Assembly (NCBI GenBank): GCA_008009225.1
Contig: VAHF01000018.1
Coordinates: 1 to 64,000 of the forward strand
From: Acer yangbiense
Lineage: Eukaryota; Streptophyta; Magnoliopsida; Sapindales; Sapindaceae
DNA: 64,000 nt
Reading direction: 5' to 3'
Shown: piece after piece, positions 35,659 through 46,990 of the stretch
Position numbering within the stretch: position 1 is the stretch's first letter
How the letters are laid out: each line of letters opens with the position of its first letter
Notes under the pieces: model-generated
What the model was told of the DNA's origin: nothing
The model's input: the letters and a program-made list of their open reading frames with translations, nothing else
Databases searched by the model: none
Made by a program: the position numbers and the translations under genes

Positions 35659-37002
35659 ATGTTGGAGTTTTGTCAAGACTTAAAATAAACAATACTAGTG
35701 TGGCATGAATAAGATTTTACTTTGACCGTAGAAATCAAACATTGTTAGAACCGTTCCTATCTACAAAATGAGATTTGAATCTTTTCATATATAGGAAGAT
35801 AAGGTATGTAATTGTAACCACTCAACATACAGATAGAGAGATTACAACATTAATGGACATTACACAACAAAAGCAGAGCCCATTAAGATAAGATCGACTC
35901 ATCTAGCCCAGAATAAAAATATAAATCGAAAGAAATGACGAAATACAAACGAATTTAAATAAATCTTTTGTACTTTATGATTTGAAACAATTTATAAAAT
36001 AAATTAAAATATATGAATTATGATGAAGATCATCTGAGGAAATGTTTTTCAAATATAGTGATATGACACAATTTTAAGCATCTTAATTGATGGAACACGT
36101 ATTCTTTTATGTTTTCTAAAAGTTTTATACTCTTTTTTTTCCTCCTTTTTCGGTTACTAATTTCCACCTTCCAAGTTATTCATCTTCAACAAACAAGAAT
36201 GAAGAAGCTGTGTGTGAACAAATACATATCAAAATACGATCATTTTCAGCTTATTTATTTATTTTTTATTTTTTTATAATGTTGGACAAGCTATAATGTC
36301 AAAAGAAAAAGTAATAAGACTTATGGCTATTACACAACAAAAGTAGAGCCCATTACCATAAGATCAATGGGCCCATCAATATTGAACAGTCACATATAAT
36401 ACCAACATATTTATCATAGTTAAAATAGCTCAGGTTTTTTACTTCTCTTCTTCTACCGTTAAAAACTAAAAGTTAAAACTATTCCAAACCAACCATGAAA
36501 TAGCAACATGGTGTAATAAATATGTCAATACTCAATAGCAACATGGTGATTGGTGGATAAATATCAGAGTCATTTTATGCTTTTAATGGCTGAAAGAGAA
36601 GTAAAACCCATTTTGATAAGACTAATGGGCCCATCAATAATGTATATATGCATTACATTACATTGAATTCAATTTATTATGATCAGTGATGAGTGATAAT
36701 GACAATTCATCAATACGTTTAATTTATTAAACTTTTCATTTAAAAAAAAAAATCATTATTATCTATTTTTACTTTCGAGTCATCCGTGATTTTGATTCAT
36801 TCTCTGTATATTAAAATTAATTTGTGCTCATTAAAAGTAAATTTAAATTTATTTAAAATTACAGTTCAAAAAAATAATAATAATTTAAAATTAGTATAGA
36901 AAAAAGGGGACCTATTTATTTTCATCATTAATTTCACTTCAGGGTAATATTAGGATATAAAAAAAATACTGATTTTGTGTATAATGCCCTTAAAAAAAAA
37001 AA
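35659..37002. repeat. 1.35-kb tandem unit 2
   Basis: Second copy, 1344 bp, very similar to unit 1; differences are mainly short indels and scattered substitutions. Confidence 0.92.
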
Positions 37003-37801
37003 ATGTTGGAGTTTTGTCAAGACTACTTAGAATAAACAATACTAGTGTAGCATGAATAAGATTTTACTTTGACCGTAGAAATCAAACATTGTTAGAACCG
37101 TTCCTATCTAAAAAATGAGATTTGAATCTTTTCATATATAGGAAGATAAGGTATGTAATTGTAACCACCCAACATACAGATAGAGAGATTACAACATTAA
37201 TGGACATTACACAACAAAAGCAGGGCCCATTAAGATAAGATCGACTCATCTAGCCCAGAATAAAAATATAAAGTGAAAGAAATGACGAAATACAAACAAA
37301 TTTAAATAAATCTTTTGTACTTTATGATTTGAAACAATTTATAAAATAAATTAAAATATATGAATCATGATGAAGATCATATGAGGAAATGTTTTTCAAA
37401 TATAGCGATATGACACAATTTTAAGCATCTTAATTGATAGAACATGTATTCTTTTATGTTTTCTAAAAGTTTTATACTCTTTTTTTTCCTCCTTTTTCGG
37501 TTACTAATTTCCACCTTCCTTTTATTAAATAAATAAATGAATGAAAATTTCCACCTTCCAAGTTATTCATCTTCAACAAACAAGAATGAAGAAGCCGTGT
37601 GTGAACAAATACATATCAAAATACGATCATTTTCAGCTTTTTTATTTATTTTTATTTTTTTTATAATGTTGGACAAGCTATAATGTCAAAAGAGAAAATA
37701 ATAAGACTTATGGCTATTAAACAACAAAAGTAGAGCCCATTACCATAAGATCAATGGGCCCATCGATATTGAACGGTCACATATAATACTAACATATTTA
37801 T
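37003..37801. repeat. 1.35-kb tandem unit 3, truncated
   Basis: Third copy, homologous until about ACATATTTAT (37801), where unit 1 would continue with 'catagttaaattagctcag'. The second half is missing and is replaced by AT-rich sequence. Confidence 0.9.
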
Positions 37802-37949
37802 GAATTGTAGAATAATATTTATGAATTATAAAGGAGACAAACTCAACATATAATTTATTTTTGTTTTATATTTTTTAAATTTGATATCGTACTGGTCAGA
37901 AATTTTCTGAAACTGGTCATGATCTAACATAACATGTGAGATCCAAATA

Positions 37950-38190
37950 TATATATATATATATATATATGTTCAAGTCAATGCCCACTGATATAACTTC
38001 GTCAGTGCACACTGATATAACTTCATCAGTGCGTTAGATGTGGACCATTAGATTTACAAACTTTTGACTCAAAGTGTATGCACTTGTCAAAACTTCTCCA
38101 TAATCAGTGGTTCATATGTATTTGTACTGATGTAGTTATATCAGTGCGCATTGATTAAAACGGGACCATATATATATATATATATATCTA
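37950..38190. repeat. MITE-like inverted repeat with TA microsatellites at both ends
   Basis: TA runs at about 37949-37970 and 38168-38187 bound a segment with 'cactgatataacttcgtcag' and the inverted 'ttatatcagtgcgcattga'. Also contains 'tggaccattagattta', shared with the MITE at 42381. No coding potential. Confidence 0.55.
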
Positions 38191-38647
38191 CAATAATATT
38201 GGAGTGAAAATTCCCCACGTATATTCGCAAAATTGTGCATAGTAAAACTCCAACGGGGCCTAATAAACTAGGAGAGTAGATCAATGTGCTGAAAAATATC
38301 GAAGGGTCACTTAGTGTATGTTTGGTATGGCTTTTGAAGTGGAAATGATGGGAAATGTCACATTTTTGACCGGGTTTTGTAAGAAAGTCATCACTTTAAT
38401 AACTTAAGTTTAAAAGGCACTAAAGTAAGTGATTTTCAAAAATACCCTTACTTTACACTTTCTCTTACTCTTACTCTTACTTTTACTTTGAAGTTTTCTT
38501 AGATTTTATTTTTCATCTTTTTCATAGAACAGACCTCCAATGGAGGTTGAACATCATAACATTATCAATGCATCTTCATTGGATAATTAATTCAGTGGTG
38601 CTACGCAGATGCACCCAAATTGGGTTCCTTTTCATTTGTTCTCCGAG

Positions 38648-39025
38648 TCTTTTGTAAACCTTAAGCTGGTTGTGTGAATTTTGAATCTAATTGAAAAGGC
38701 TCGAAGAAAAATTGAAAATGCTCAGAGAAGAAATGAATAGTCTCGGAGACTAATTGAAAAGGCTTAGAGAACAATTGAAAAGGCTCAAGCCTTTTCATTT
38801 AGTCTCTGAGACTTTTCAATTAGTCTCTGAGACTTTTCATTTCTTCTCTGAGCCTTTCAATTGTTCTCCGAGCCTTTTCATTTGTTCTCCGAACCTTTCC
38901 AACAATCATTTTTTTTTTTGTTAATTTTGAACCTCCGAGCCTTTCTAAGCTTTGTCTGAGACTTTTCCGAGCCTTTTTAATAATCATTTTTTTTTCACAC
39001 AATCAACTTAAGGTTTACAAAAGAT
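38648..39025. repeat. Foldback made of 20-27-bp repeats
   Basis: Left half repeats 'aattgaaaaggctcagagaa'; the right half repeats its complement 'ttctctgagccttttcaatt'. The turning point is TGAAAAGGCT-CA-AGCCTTTTCA at about 38777-38798. Outer arms 'taaaccttaagctggttgtg' and 'cacaatcaacttaaggttta' also pair. Forms one long hairpin inside the element above. Confidence 0.8.
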
Positions 39026-39276
39026 GGTTTTAAATTGAAAAAAAAAAAAAAGCAACTAACAAGAGGGTTTGTATCTCAAATGCAACTAACAAAGGCTCGG
39101 ACATAAAAAAAGTTGCTATTGTGTTTGGTCGTGGTTGTCGACGGCGATGTACACCTGTTCATGGTCCACCATCATCCATTGATGGAGGATTTTGAAAGGA
39201 AAAAAAAAAATGGTGAAGAAGGTTACTGTGGAGGGCATTTTTATCCGTTTACCATAATAGGTGCCTTTTAAACTTA

Positions 39277-40644
39277 GGGGGGTGTATTCAATTAGGATTA
39301 ATTAGGATTCTTGAAGACATTTAAAGACATTTAAAGACATTTTTTAAGTGACAGATTTTCATGGATTTCTACAGACTTTTATAAATCCACATGGACTTTC
39401 ATTGATTTGTTTAGACATCCATCTCAGACTTTTATGGATTTGTTTAGACATCTATCTCAGACTTTTATGGATTTGTTTAAACATCTATCTTAGACTTTTA
39501 TGGATATGTTTAGACATCCAAGGATTTTCATGGATTTGTTATCTCTAACTTATATATCAATAGTAAGCTAATTATAGCTAATTATAAAAAAAAAACCTTT
39601 GAATTTGGAATGAGCAAAATTTGATACACCAGTCAATCTATATTTGCGTATTTATATATTTTGAGGTTGTTGCTGATGAAAACAAAGCGATTGAATTGAA
39701 TCCAAAATTGGCTAAGGCTTTCATGAATTTGTTATCTCTGACTTGTTAATAGTAAGCTAATTATAGCTAATTATAAAAAAAAAAAACCTTTGAAGTTAGA
39801 ATGATCAAAATTTGATACACCAGTCAATCTATATTTGTGTATATATATAGTCTGAGGTTGTTGCTGATGCAAACAAAGCGATTGAATTGAACCCAAAATT
39901 GGCTAAGGCTTATCTGTGTAAAGGCACTGCTTGCATGAAGTGTAGATGAATTATTTTTCTTTAAAATAAAATGCTAATAAAGATTTTTTCAAAAAAAAAA
40001 AAAAAAAAAAAGCTAATAAAAAGTGAGCATTTTGGTGTTTGATTGAAGGCTCTACAGATTAATTTGGTGTTGTTTTGTGCAATTCTGGCACGTAGTGAGT
40101 TTTGTACTTGTTATACTGTATATAATTATGTGACTGCAACATATTCTCACATATATAATTTTGTGTAGTTTTTTTTTTTTTTTCCTTTTTAATTCACAGA
40201 ACATATTGGGGATGGAAGCTTATTATTCTCACATGCATCGGGTTTTTTAATTTTTACATATTAGTGCTTTTCGTTTCTGATTTGAGAGAGAGAGGGAAAG
40301 CAAAATCCACCAAAATCTTTGAGGAGAAGGCTGGACATGTTATGACATTTGATATTTATATCTTTCACCATCAAGTCCACCAAAATCCATCAAAATCCAT
40401 GACTTAAGAAAATCCTTTAAAATCCAGTCCTGATTGAATACACCTTGATTCTTGTAGACATTTTTAAAGTCCCAATTCAATACATCTGGATTTGGAAGGA
40501 TTCTTTAAAAGTCCATATAAATCCGAATTGAATACCACTGGATTCATATGGACTCTTTTAAAGTCTTTAAATGTCCAAATTGAATACACTAGGATTTATA
40601 ATGTCTTTAAATGTCCTCAAGAATCCTAATTGAATACACCGCCC
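39277..40644. mobile_element. PIF/Harbinger-like non-autonomous element carrying SGT1 fragments
   Basis: 1368 bp. TIRs GGGGGGTGTATTCAATTAGG and, inverted, CCTAATTGAATACACCGCCC, with subterminal 'acatttaaagacattt' repeats. Target duplication TTA at 39274-39276 and 40645-40647. The opposite arm of the surrounding inverted repeat (38399-38412) is an empty site with a single TTA. The TTA duplication and G-rich ends fit PIF/Harbinger (Tourist-type) elements. No transposase inside. Confidence 0.82.
39663..39940 (+). pseudogene. SGT1 TPR exon fragment, in tandem duplicate
   Basis: At 39857-39940, 28 open codons read VVADANKAIELN then PKLAKAYLCKGTACMK, the TPR segment of SGT1, the co-chaperone needed for NLR receptor stability. 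The exon is preceded by an AT-rich intron end (TCTGAG) and followed by a possible donor AA|GTGTAG, so genomic DNA was captured rather than cDNA. A shorter copy at 39663-39720 stops at LAKA. Both lie in about 190-bp direct repeats (39536-39720 and 39730-39910). Not expressed as SGT1; only a fragment. Confidence 0.8.
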
Positions 40645-40695
40645 TTAAGTTATTAAAGTTGTGACTTTCTTATAAAACTCGGTTCAAATAGTGAC

Positions 40696-42380
40696 AAAAA
40701 AATTTTGAGCCCGGTTTTTGAAAGTATCAAAAACGCTTTTTTAATGCTAGAAGCTATTTTAAAGTTTTTATTAGTTGTTTGACAAAGCTCAAAACAGTTT
40801 TTTTTAATATATGAATCGTCTCAATTACCCTTCAAAAAAGTCATTTTATATCTACTTTGAGAAGCCCAACATTTGGGTTTTTCCAAAAAGTTTTTTTTTT
40901 TAGCTACCCTTTATAAATTTTAGACATTCCACCATAACTCTTTCATTATAAATATATTGTCAACACATTTTTTGTAATTCATTCAACCAAACGCTATTTC
41001 TAAAAAATATATTCTCAACACATTTTTTTTGTAATTTTCACAACCAAAACCTTTTTTTATTATAAGATCTACTCGTTAGAAACTCTACTCTAGAGGCTCT
41101 ACTTGAAAAGTCTTACCAAGAGATTTGAAGAAAATTAAACTAATCGATGTGACTATTAAACAATATTTTTTTTAAATTAAATGTTTAGTGCAGTGAACAA
41201 TTGTGGCGCACCAACACAATTTTTTTTTTCTTGAAAATTATAATTAGCACCACATTGACACCTGGTTGGAGTGATATAAAACTCTATTTTATTGGATGAT
41301 AATATGATATCAAACGCAAAAAAATATTGTTGTTATCTTTCATTGGATGATTTTGATTTTTCTCCGTATTTTTAAAATTAATTGATGCTTGTTTAATAAA
41401 ATTTAAATTGCGCATCATCTCGAAGTAGGGATGGTAGTGTACTTTTCTTTCATACTTGATGGTAAGGGGTTTAAGTCAGACCATACGCATTTTATAAGTT
41501 TGTGTGTGGAGTTTTCTCCCACCCGACAATCTTATTGTAATAGTTGTAAATGTAATACTTAAAAAAAATAAAATTATTTGAAATTAGTATATAGAAGAGG
41601 AGGAGCTAGGGTTTAAGGAAAAAGATATGGTTTACATTAGTTAGTATTACAACTATAAATTTTTTTCATTAATTTCACTACAGGGTCATATTGAGATTTT
41701 TTTTTAAAGAAAATTAATGATTTAATGTGTATATACAATTTTTTTTTTTAAAAAACAACAACTAGATGGGGTTAAATGTTGATGAGTAATACTACTTTGT
41801 CCAAATTTTGTGTTCAAATATAGTGTTTAAATGATATAGCAACACCGTAATCCATTCATTTAAATCATACAAATATAATACAATTTAAATGAATTGATTA
41901 TAATTATCTCACATTATTTGGACACCATATTTAGACACCAAAGTTCAACAAAGTTGCATTATTGAATGTTTATTAGGACTACTGGCATTAATATTGGCAA
42001 ATAACTATAAAATAAAAATAAAATAAAAAAATAAAAATTTGACTTGAGCCATGAGCTGATCAATTGGTCAAGTCATTTTATCTCCCCAATGTGATGCTCT
42101 TAGTCTTGGACCCTTGGTTGGGTAAAGTATTACTATCAACAATGACTGCTTGGAAAATTAAGTTCATTACTTGAAAAGATTGAATTTATAAACGCGTGAA
42201 TCTTAAAAGTTTAAACCAATTATTCAATTGGCTTCTAGATGGGGTGGGGTAGAGCCAACAAAGATGACTTCTCGAGATATGCCCAAGTAATTAAAATAAT
42301 GTGATATGATTTTTGTATATAATACTAGATAGTCTCAAAATTTTACTAAATAATGTGACATTATTTATACATTCTTTTTA
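40696..42380. other. NLR upstream region, mostly AT-rich
   Basis: No gene. 41330-41650 shows scattered similarity to 26400-26570 and to the ends of the 1.35-kb units ('attggatgattttgattttt', 'ttagtatatagaagagg'), so it is part of the duplicated NLR 5' neighbourhood. Confidence 0.5.
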
Positions 42381-42539
42381 TTATCAGTTCGAACTGACAA
42401 AAGATATATCAGTTCCTTGCATGTGGACCATTGGATTTAAAAGATGTTTTGACAAGTGCATGCAGTCAAGTTAAAGTATTTAAATCTAATGGCCCACATG
42501 CAAGGAACTGATATATTTTTTATCAGTTCGAATTGATAA
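42381..42539. mobile_element. 159-bp foldback MITE
   Basis: TTATCAGTTCGAACTGA at 42381 is inverted at TCAGTTCGAATTGATAA (42523-42539). Arms of about 65 bp pair almost fully, including 'tatcagttccttgcatgtgg'. Flanked by TA on both sides, which would fit a Tc1/mariner-type (Stowaway-like) target duplication. Confidence 0.75.
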
Positions 42540-42595
42540 TAGAAAATTTGATGATTTATAATGTATATATATATATATTTAAAAAAAATTACAAT

Positions 42596-42690
42596 AATTC
42601 GGATTTTAAAGAAGGAAGACAGACTCGAACCTACAACCTCATGATGTATGTATAAGAGGCAAACTAATGAGCCAACCTCAGCTTGTCTAC
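42596..42690 (-). repeat. Possible tRNA-derived SINE head
   Basis: On the minus strand, GGCTCATTAGTTT could be an A box and GGTTCGAGTCT is a near-consensus pol III B box about 35 bp on. A second, shorter copy with 'gactcgaacttacaac' is at about 42844-42893. It is not a real tRNA; no cloverleaf is evident. Confidence 0.4.
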
Positions 42691-43092
42691 ATGATTTGTA
42701 TATAGTTAAAAGAAATATTAAGTCAATATGAATTTATACATTACATGACAATAGTTTAATTATTAAATGGACATAAAAAATGACATTCTAATTCAGTAAT
42801 AACCTTTACAAAAACTTTTTAAGTTTTTTTTAAAAACAATATTACAATAATTCAAAATTTCGTGGGAAAGATGGGAGGGACTCGAACTTACAACAAAAAC
42901 CTTTATAAGTTTAGTTAAAAATATTATCAATATAAATTTACCATAAGTGGACAAAATAAGGTTAAAGTATCCAAGTTATTAATTTGAGTTATGTTACCTT
43001 CTCCAATCCTTGAAAAAAAAAAAAGATTTAATAATAAGGGGAATGCTATCTACCTTTCCCATTTGTCTTTCCCATTTACCTTTTCCACTCAT

Positions 43093-43110
43093 TGTTTGAC
43101 ACGTGTACAC
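43093..43110 (+). promoter_or_regulatory. G-box with adjoining W-box core upstream of the NLR
   Basis: TTTGACACGTGTAC about 200 bp before the NLR start codon contains TTGAC (W-box core, WRKY factors) overlapping a palindromic ACACGTGT (G-box, bZIP/bHLH factors). Both are common in defence gene promoters. Function is inferred only from position. Confidence 0.45.
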
Positions 43111-43304
43111 TTTTTTCATTTAATAAAAAACTTTCACTTTTTGCTACAAAGCTTGTTTACATATTTACCCTTATTAATGAAATGATAAAAGCAACCATCA
43201 ATGGTAAATATGTAAAGAAAATGAATGATAATAAGTAATAACGTCAAGCACTCAAATTTCTCTTACTGTAATTTATTGCCATTCGAATATCATCTCTCAG
43301 TATC

Positions 43305-46154
43305 ATGGCCGAAGCAATTGTTTCTGTCGTCTTGGAGCAATTGATGAAAGTCGCTGGTGGACAGATACAACAGGAGGTGAAGCTAGTGGTGGGTGTGGAC
43401 GATGAAGTCAGGAAGCTCAAATCCAACTTCGAAATCATTCAAGATGTGCTCGCTGATGCAGAGCAGAGACAAGTTACGGAGACAGCTGTGAGAGTTTGGT
43501 TGGAGAAGCTCAAAGATGTTTCCTACGAAATGGATGACGTGTTGGACGAGTGGAACACTGCAATCCTACGAAGCTTGCAACCTGAGGGAGTTGAAAGTGT
43601 TCATACTCCTGAGAGGAAGGTATGTTCCTGCTTTCTCTTTCCTTACTCTGGTTTGAAACAAGTCGTTTTAAGCCATGACATTGCTTCCAAAATAAAAGCA
43701 ATAAATGATAATCTAGATGCTATTGCAAAAGAGAGAGACAGATATAATTTTAGAAGTATCAAACCACCTCATCAACGAGACGAAAGCACCTCCTTTATTG
43801 ATGTGTCTGAGGTAGTTGGTCGAGATGAGCAAAATAATGATTTAGTGGACAAGTTGTTGAGTGAGAGTTGTGAAGAGGGAAACGGCCTCCATATCATCTC
43901 AATAGTAGGGATGGGAGGAATAGGAAAAACAACTCTAGCTCAACTTGCCTACAACAATGATGAGGTGATAAAACATTTTGAAAAAAGAATATGGATTTGC
44001 GTATCAGACCCATTTGATAAATTAAGGACCGCCAAAGCCATCCTTGAAACTCTAGAAGGTCGTGCCTCTGATTTGTCTACATTGCAATCTCTTCTAGAAA
44101 AAATCAGTGAATTGTTGAGGAGAAAAAAATTCCTAATTGTCCTAGACGACGTGTGGACAGAAAATGACAAAGATTGGGAACCATTCCACCACTGTCTAAA
44201 GAATGGTCTCCATGGAAGTAAAGTCTTAGTTACCACACGTAAGCAAACAACTGCTCTTATAATGAAATCAATTGACAAAATCCCAATTGAGGAATTATCT
44301 GAAGAGCATTGTTGGTTATTGTTTAGACAATTAGCATTTTTTGGTAAGTCAGATGAGGAGTGTGAAAAACTAAAAAAAATGGCTAGGAAAATCGTAAGCA
44401 AGTGCAAGGGCTTGCCTCTTGCTGCAAAGACCATGAGGAGTCTCTTGCGTTTTAAAACAACCGAAAAAGAATGGGAAAGTATATTAGATAGTGAAATGTG
44501 GAAACTAGAAGAGTTTGAGAAAGGTGTTTTCCCCCCTTTGTTATTAAGTTATTACGATTTACCTTCTATGGTAAAACAGTGTTTCACATATTGTGCCATT
44601 TTCCCAAAAGACTTCAAATTTGAAAAAGATAAGTTGATTAAATTATGGATGGCTCAAGATTATCTTGGGTTAGACCATAATGAAGATATTGAGATAATTG
44701 GTGAAAAACACTTTAATAGCTTAGCAATGCGTTCATTCTTTCAAGAGTTTGAAAAAGATGACGATGGTAACATTATAAGGTGTAAGATGCATGATATAGT
44801 ACATGATGTTGCCCAATTTCCTAGTAAGAATGAATGTTGTATGATTGAAGTCAAAGATCTTAGAGAATGGAACAAAAATGTTTTGTGTGAGAAAGCTTGT
44901 CAATTAAGATTGATGGATATAGAAAAAGATACATCTCTTATATCTATTTGCAATTTCAAAAAGTTGCGGAGCCTCTTAATAGAATGTGATGGTGTTGATA
45001 GAAAATTGATTGGTAAAGTCGAATTACTAAAGTTATTTAATGAGTTGACATGCTTAAAGGCCTTAGGAATTAGTGGTCGTAGGGTGAATATTAAGCATAT
45101 TCCAAAGGAGATAGGAAAACTCATACATTTGAGGTATCTTGACTTGAGTAACAATGAGAAGTTAATAAAGTTACCCGAGACATTGTGTGAGTTGTATAAT
45201 TTACAAATACTAAAGCTTGATTGGTGTGACAATCTCAAAGAACTGCCTCAAGGGATAGGAAAGTTAGTCAACCTACGCCATTTAATGAATCGGGGCACTG
45301 ATTCTCTAAGGTACATGCCAAAAGGAATGGAAAGATTAATCCATCTTCGGACATTAAATGAATTCTATTTGAACAGTGGTGATTATGGTGGCAAAACATG
45401 CTCACTTGAATTCTTGGGGCACATTGAATCTTTATGGATAGTAGGTTTGAAAAATTTGGCCAAAGTGACTGATGAGATTGTTCAGCTTAAAAATAACAAA
45501 AACATCCGTGATTTGGGATTACTTTTCCGTGGGTCAGATTCGATGAACAATGATGATGAAGCAATTCTTGAAGCTTTCCAACCACCTCCAAATTTGCAAG
45601 AGTTAAAAATTTGGCGTTACAAAGGTCCCACAATGTCCACTCTTAGGAGGATGACGTCATTAACCAATCTGAGGTTGATTACGCTGAGTGACTGCATTAA
45701 GTGTTTGCATATGCCTCCATTGGGAAAACTGCCATCCCTTGAAACACTTTATATATTGGGTATGATAAGTGTGAGAGAAGTGGGTAATGAATTTCTGGGA
45801 GTAGAAAGTGGTGAGGCTTTATCATCTTCATCATCAATTATTTACTTCCCCAAATTGAAAACTCTCCAGTTTAACTGGATGGAGGAATGGGAAGTGTGGG
45901 ATTTTGGGAATGAAGATGACACTTGTACAATCATGCCATCCCTTCGTTCTTTGAAGATCTATAATTGTGACAAATTAAAGGGATTGCCAAAGCAGCTTCT
46001 TCATCAGATGGCACCACTGCAACATTTGGAAATAGAAGACTGCCCTATTTTAGAAGAAGTTTATGAGAAAGGGAAAGGAGACAAGTGGCAAGACATCTCT
46101 CACATCCCTAATATCCAAATTACTGGAAGATACACTAGGATGCATGCAAAGTAG
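43305..46154 (+). CDS. CC-NB-LRR disease resistance protein (RGA-type), intact
   Basis: Intracellular immune receptor of 949 residues in one uninterrupted frame, normal length for a CNL. Rx-type coiled coil at about 1-150 with an EDVID-like EMDDVLDEW (75-83). NB-ARC at about 170-460: P-loop GMGGIGKTT (202-210), kinase 2 FLIVLDDVW (276-284), RNBS-B GSKVLVTTR, GLPLA (369-373) and MHD (495-497), the ADP/ATP switch. Winged-helix motif CFTYCAIFPKD lies between. LRRs run from about 545 to 930, with repeats such as LIHLRYLDLSNNEKLIKLP. The start is the first ATG, matched by the same start in the truncated copy at 24500. All nucleotide-site residues look normal, so it is probably functional. It is the only intact gene among many duplicated fragments here. 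Confidence 0.95.
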   Translation: MAEAIVSVVLEQLMKVAGGQIQQEVKLVVGVDDEVRKLKSNFEIIQDVLADAEQRQVTETAVRVWLEKLKDVSYEMDDVLDEWNTAILRSLQPEGVESVHTPERKVCSCFLFPYSGLKQVVLSHDIASKIKAINDNLDAIAKERDRYNFRSIKPPHQRDESTSFIDVSEVVGRDEQNNDLVDKLLSESCEEGNGLHIISIVGMGGIGKTTLAQLAYNNDEVIKHFEKRIWICVSDPFDKLRTAKAILETLEGRASDLSTLQSLLEKISELLRRKKFLIVLDDVWTENDKDWEPFHHCLKNGLHGSKVLVTTRKQTTALIMKSIDKIPIEELSEEHCWLLFRQLAFFGKSDEECEKLKKMARKIVSKCKGLPLAAKTMRSLLRFKTTEKEWESILDSEMWKLEEFEKGVFPPLLLSYYDLPSMVKQCFTYCAIFPKDFKFEKDKLIKLWMAQDYLGLDHNEDIEIIGEKHFNSLAMRSFFQEFEKDDDGNIIRCKMHDIVHDVAQFPSKNECCMIEVKDLREWNKNVLCEKACQLRLMDIEKDTSLISICNFKKLRSLLIECDGVDRKLIGKVELLKLFNELTCLKALGISGRRVNIKHIPKEIGKLIHLRYLDLSNNEKLIKLPETLCELYNLQILKLDWCDNLKELPQGIGKLVNLRHLMNRGTDSLRYMPKGMERLIHLRTLNEFYLNSGDYGGKTCSLEFLGHIESLWIVGLKNLAKVTDEIVQLKNNKNIRDLGLLFRGSDSMNNDDEAILEAFQPPPNLQELKIWRYKGPTMSTLRRMTSLTNLRLITLSDCIKCLHMPPLGKLPSLETLYILGMISVREVGNEFLGVESGEALSSSSSIIYFPKLKTLQFNWMEEWEVWDFGNEDDTCTIMPSLRSLKIYNCDKLKGLPKQLLHQMAPLQHLEIEDCPILEEVYEKGKGDKWQDISHIPNIQITGRYTRMHAK

Positions 46155-46990
46155 TAACGGGGGCATTGCGAGAAGTAGAAGCATCCAAGTAATTGCCAGG
46201 TAATTACTTTTAAGTTAACAATTTATTATATACGGTTACATACTTATAACATGTTTGGAACAAATTGTGTCAATTAATTTATACCAATTTTTGTTTGAAG
46301 ATGGATAAAGTAAAGGCTCGTTGCTGGAAGCATCGAAATGCAGGTATTATCTTCTCCTCCTTTTATACAATATGTATCAATTTTGTTTGTAAATATATCA
46401 ATTGGATTGGGATAGCCCCGTTACATGTTTGTAAATATATCAATTCATTTGGATGCACCTCTCAAAATAGAATATTATTTTTGGCTACCACATAGGCCCG
46501 TTACATGTTTGTAAATATATCAATTCATTTATACAATTTGTGTTTTTAGTTTTTTACTCGATTCATTTGGATGCACTCAATTCAATTTGTGTTCTTCTCC
46601 TTTTATAGATACTTGAAATAGAATATTATTTCAAAATCAGCCATAACATCCGCCTTCATACAATGATCTTTTGGCCCAAAACAAATTTGTTTCAATTCAT
46701 GATTTTCATATCATTTTTTTTATTTTTGTGGGTCTTACATTATATAATTTGTCATTTCATATAATTTTCTTTTAACTTTCAATCTTTGTAAAATGTTAAA
46801 TTTACTCTCTTTTTTATCCAATTGTTCCTTCACTTTTGCAGGATCCAACAGAAACTTGGTGTCAAATTGTTCGAATTCTGGTCTTCACACTCCACTTAAA
46901 CCAGAATCTTATGGAATACAAGACATCGAGACAAGTAGGAGAAGAAACAGAGATGCTGGAAGATTTCAGCTGTAATCATAATGTTTTTGG
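46155..46990 (+). other. Probable spliced 3' UTR of the NLR gene
   Basis: After the stop there are good splice signals: donor CCAG|GTAATT (46200), acceptor TTTGAAG (ends 46300), donor GCAG|GTATT (46344) and acceptor TTTTGCAG (ends 46841). Non-coding 3' exons are common in this NLR class. The last exon (from 46842) is partly repeated at 49013. The polyadenylation site is not determined. Confidence 0.5.

Larger units (their letters stand above)
38357..40695. repeat. Old inverted-repeat element with a younger insertion in its right arm
   Basis: Left arm 38357-38420 is the imperfect reverse complement of 39261-39276 plus 40645-40695 (e.g. 'actttaataacttaagttta'). The right arm is split by the element at 39277-40644. 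The arm ends beyond about 38357 and 40695 are unclear. Confidence 0.75.

Noticed and set aside
34282..37801. Tandem array considered as satellite DNA or a CRISPR-like array
   Set aside because: Only three long units, with a dispersed relative and NLR-linked parts; it is a local segmental duplication in a plant genome.
42596..42690. A tRNA gene on the minus strand
   Set aside because: Only A- and B-box-like segments are present; no acceptor stem or anticodon arm can be drawn.
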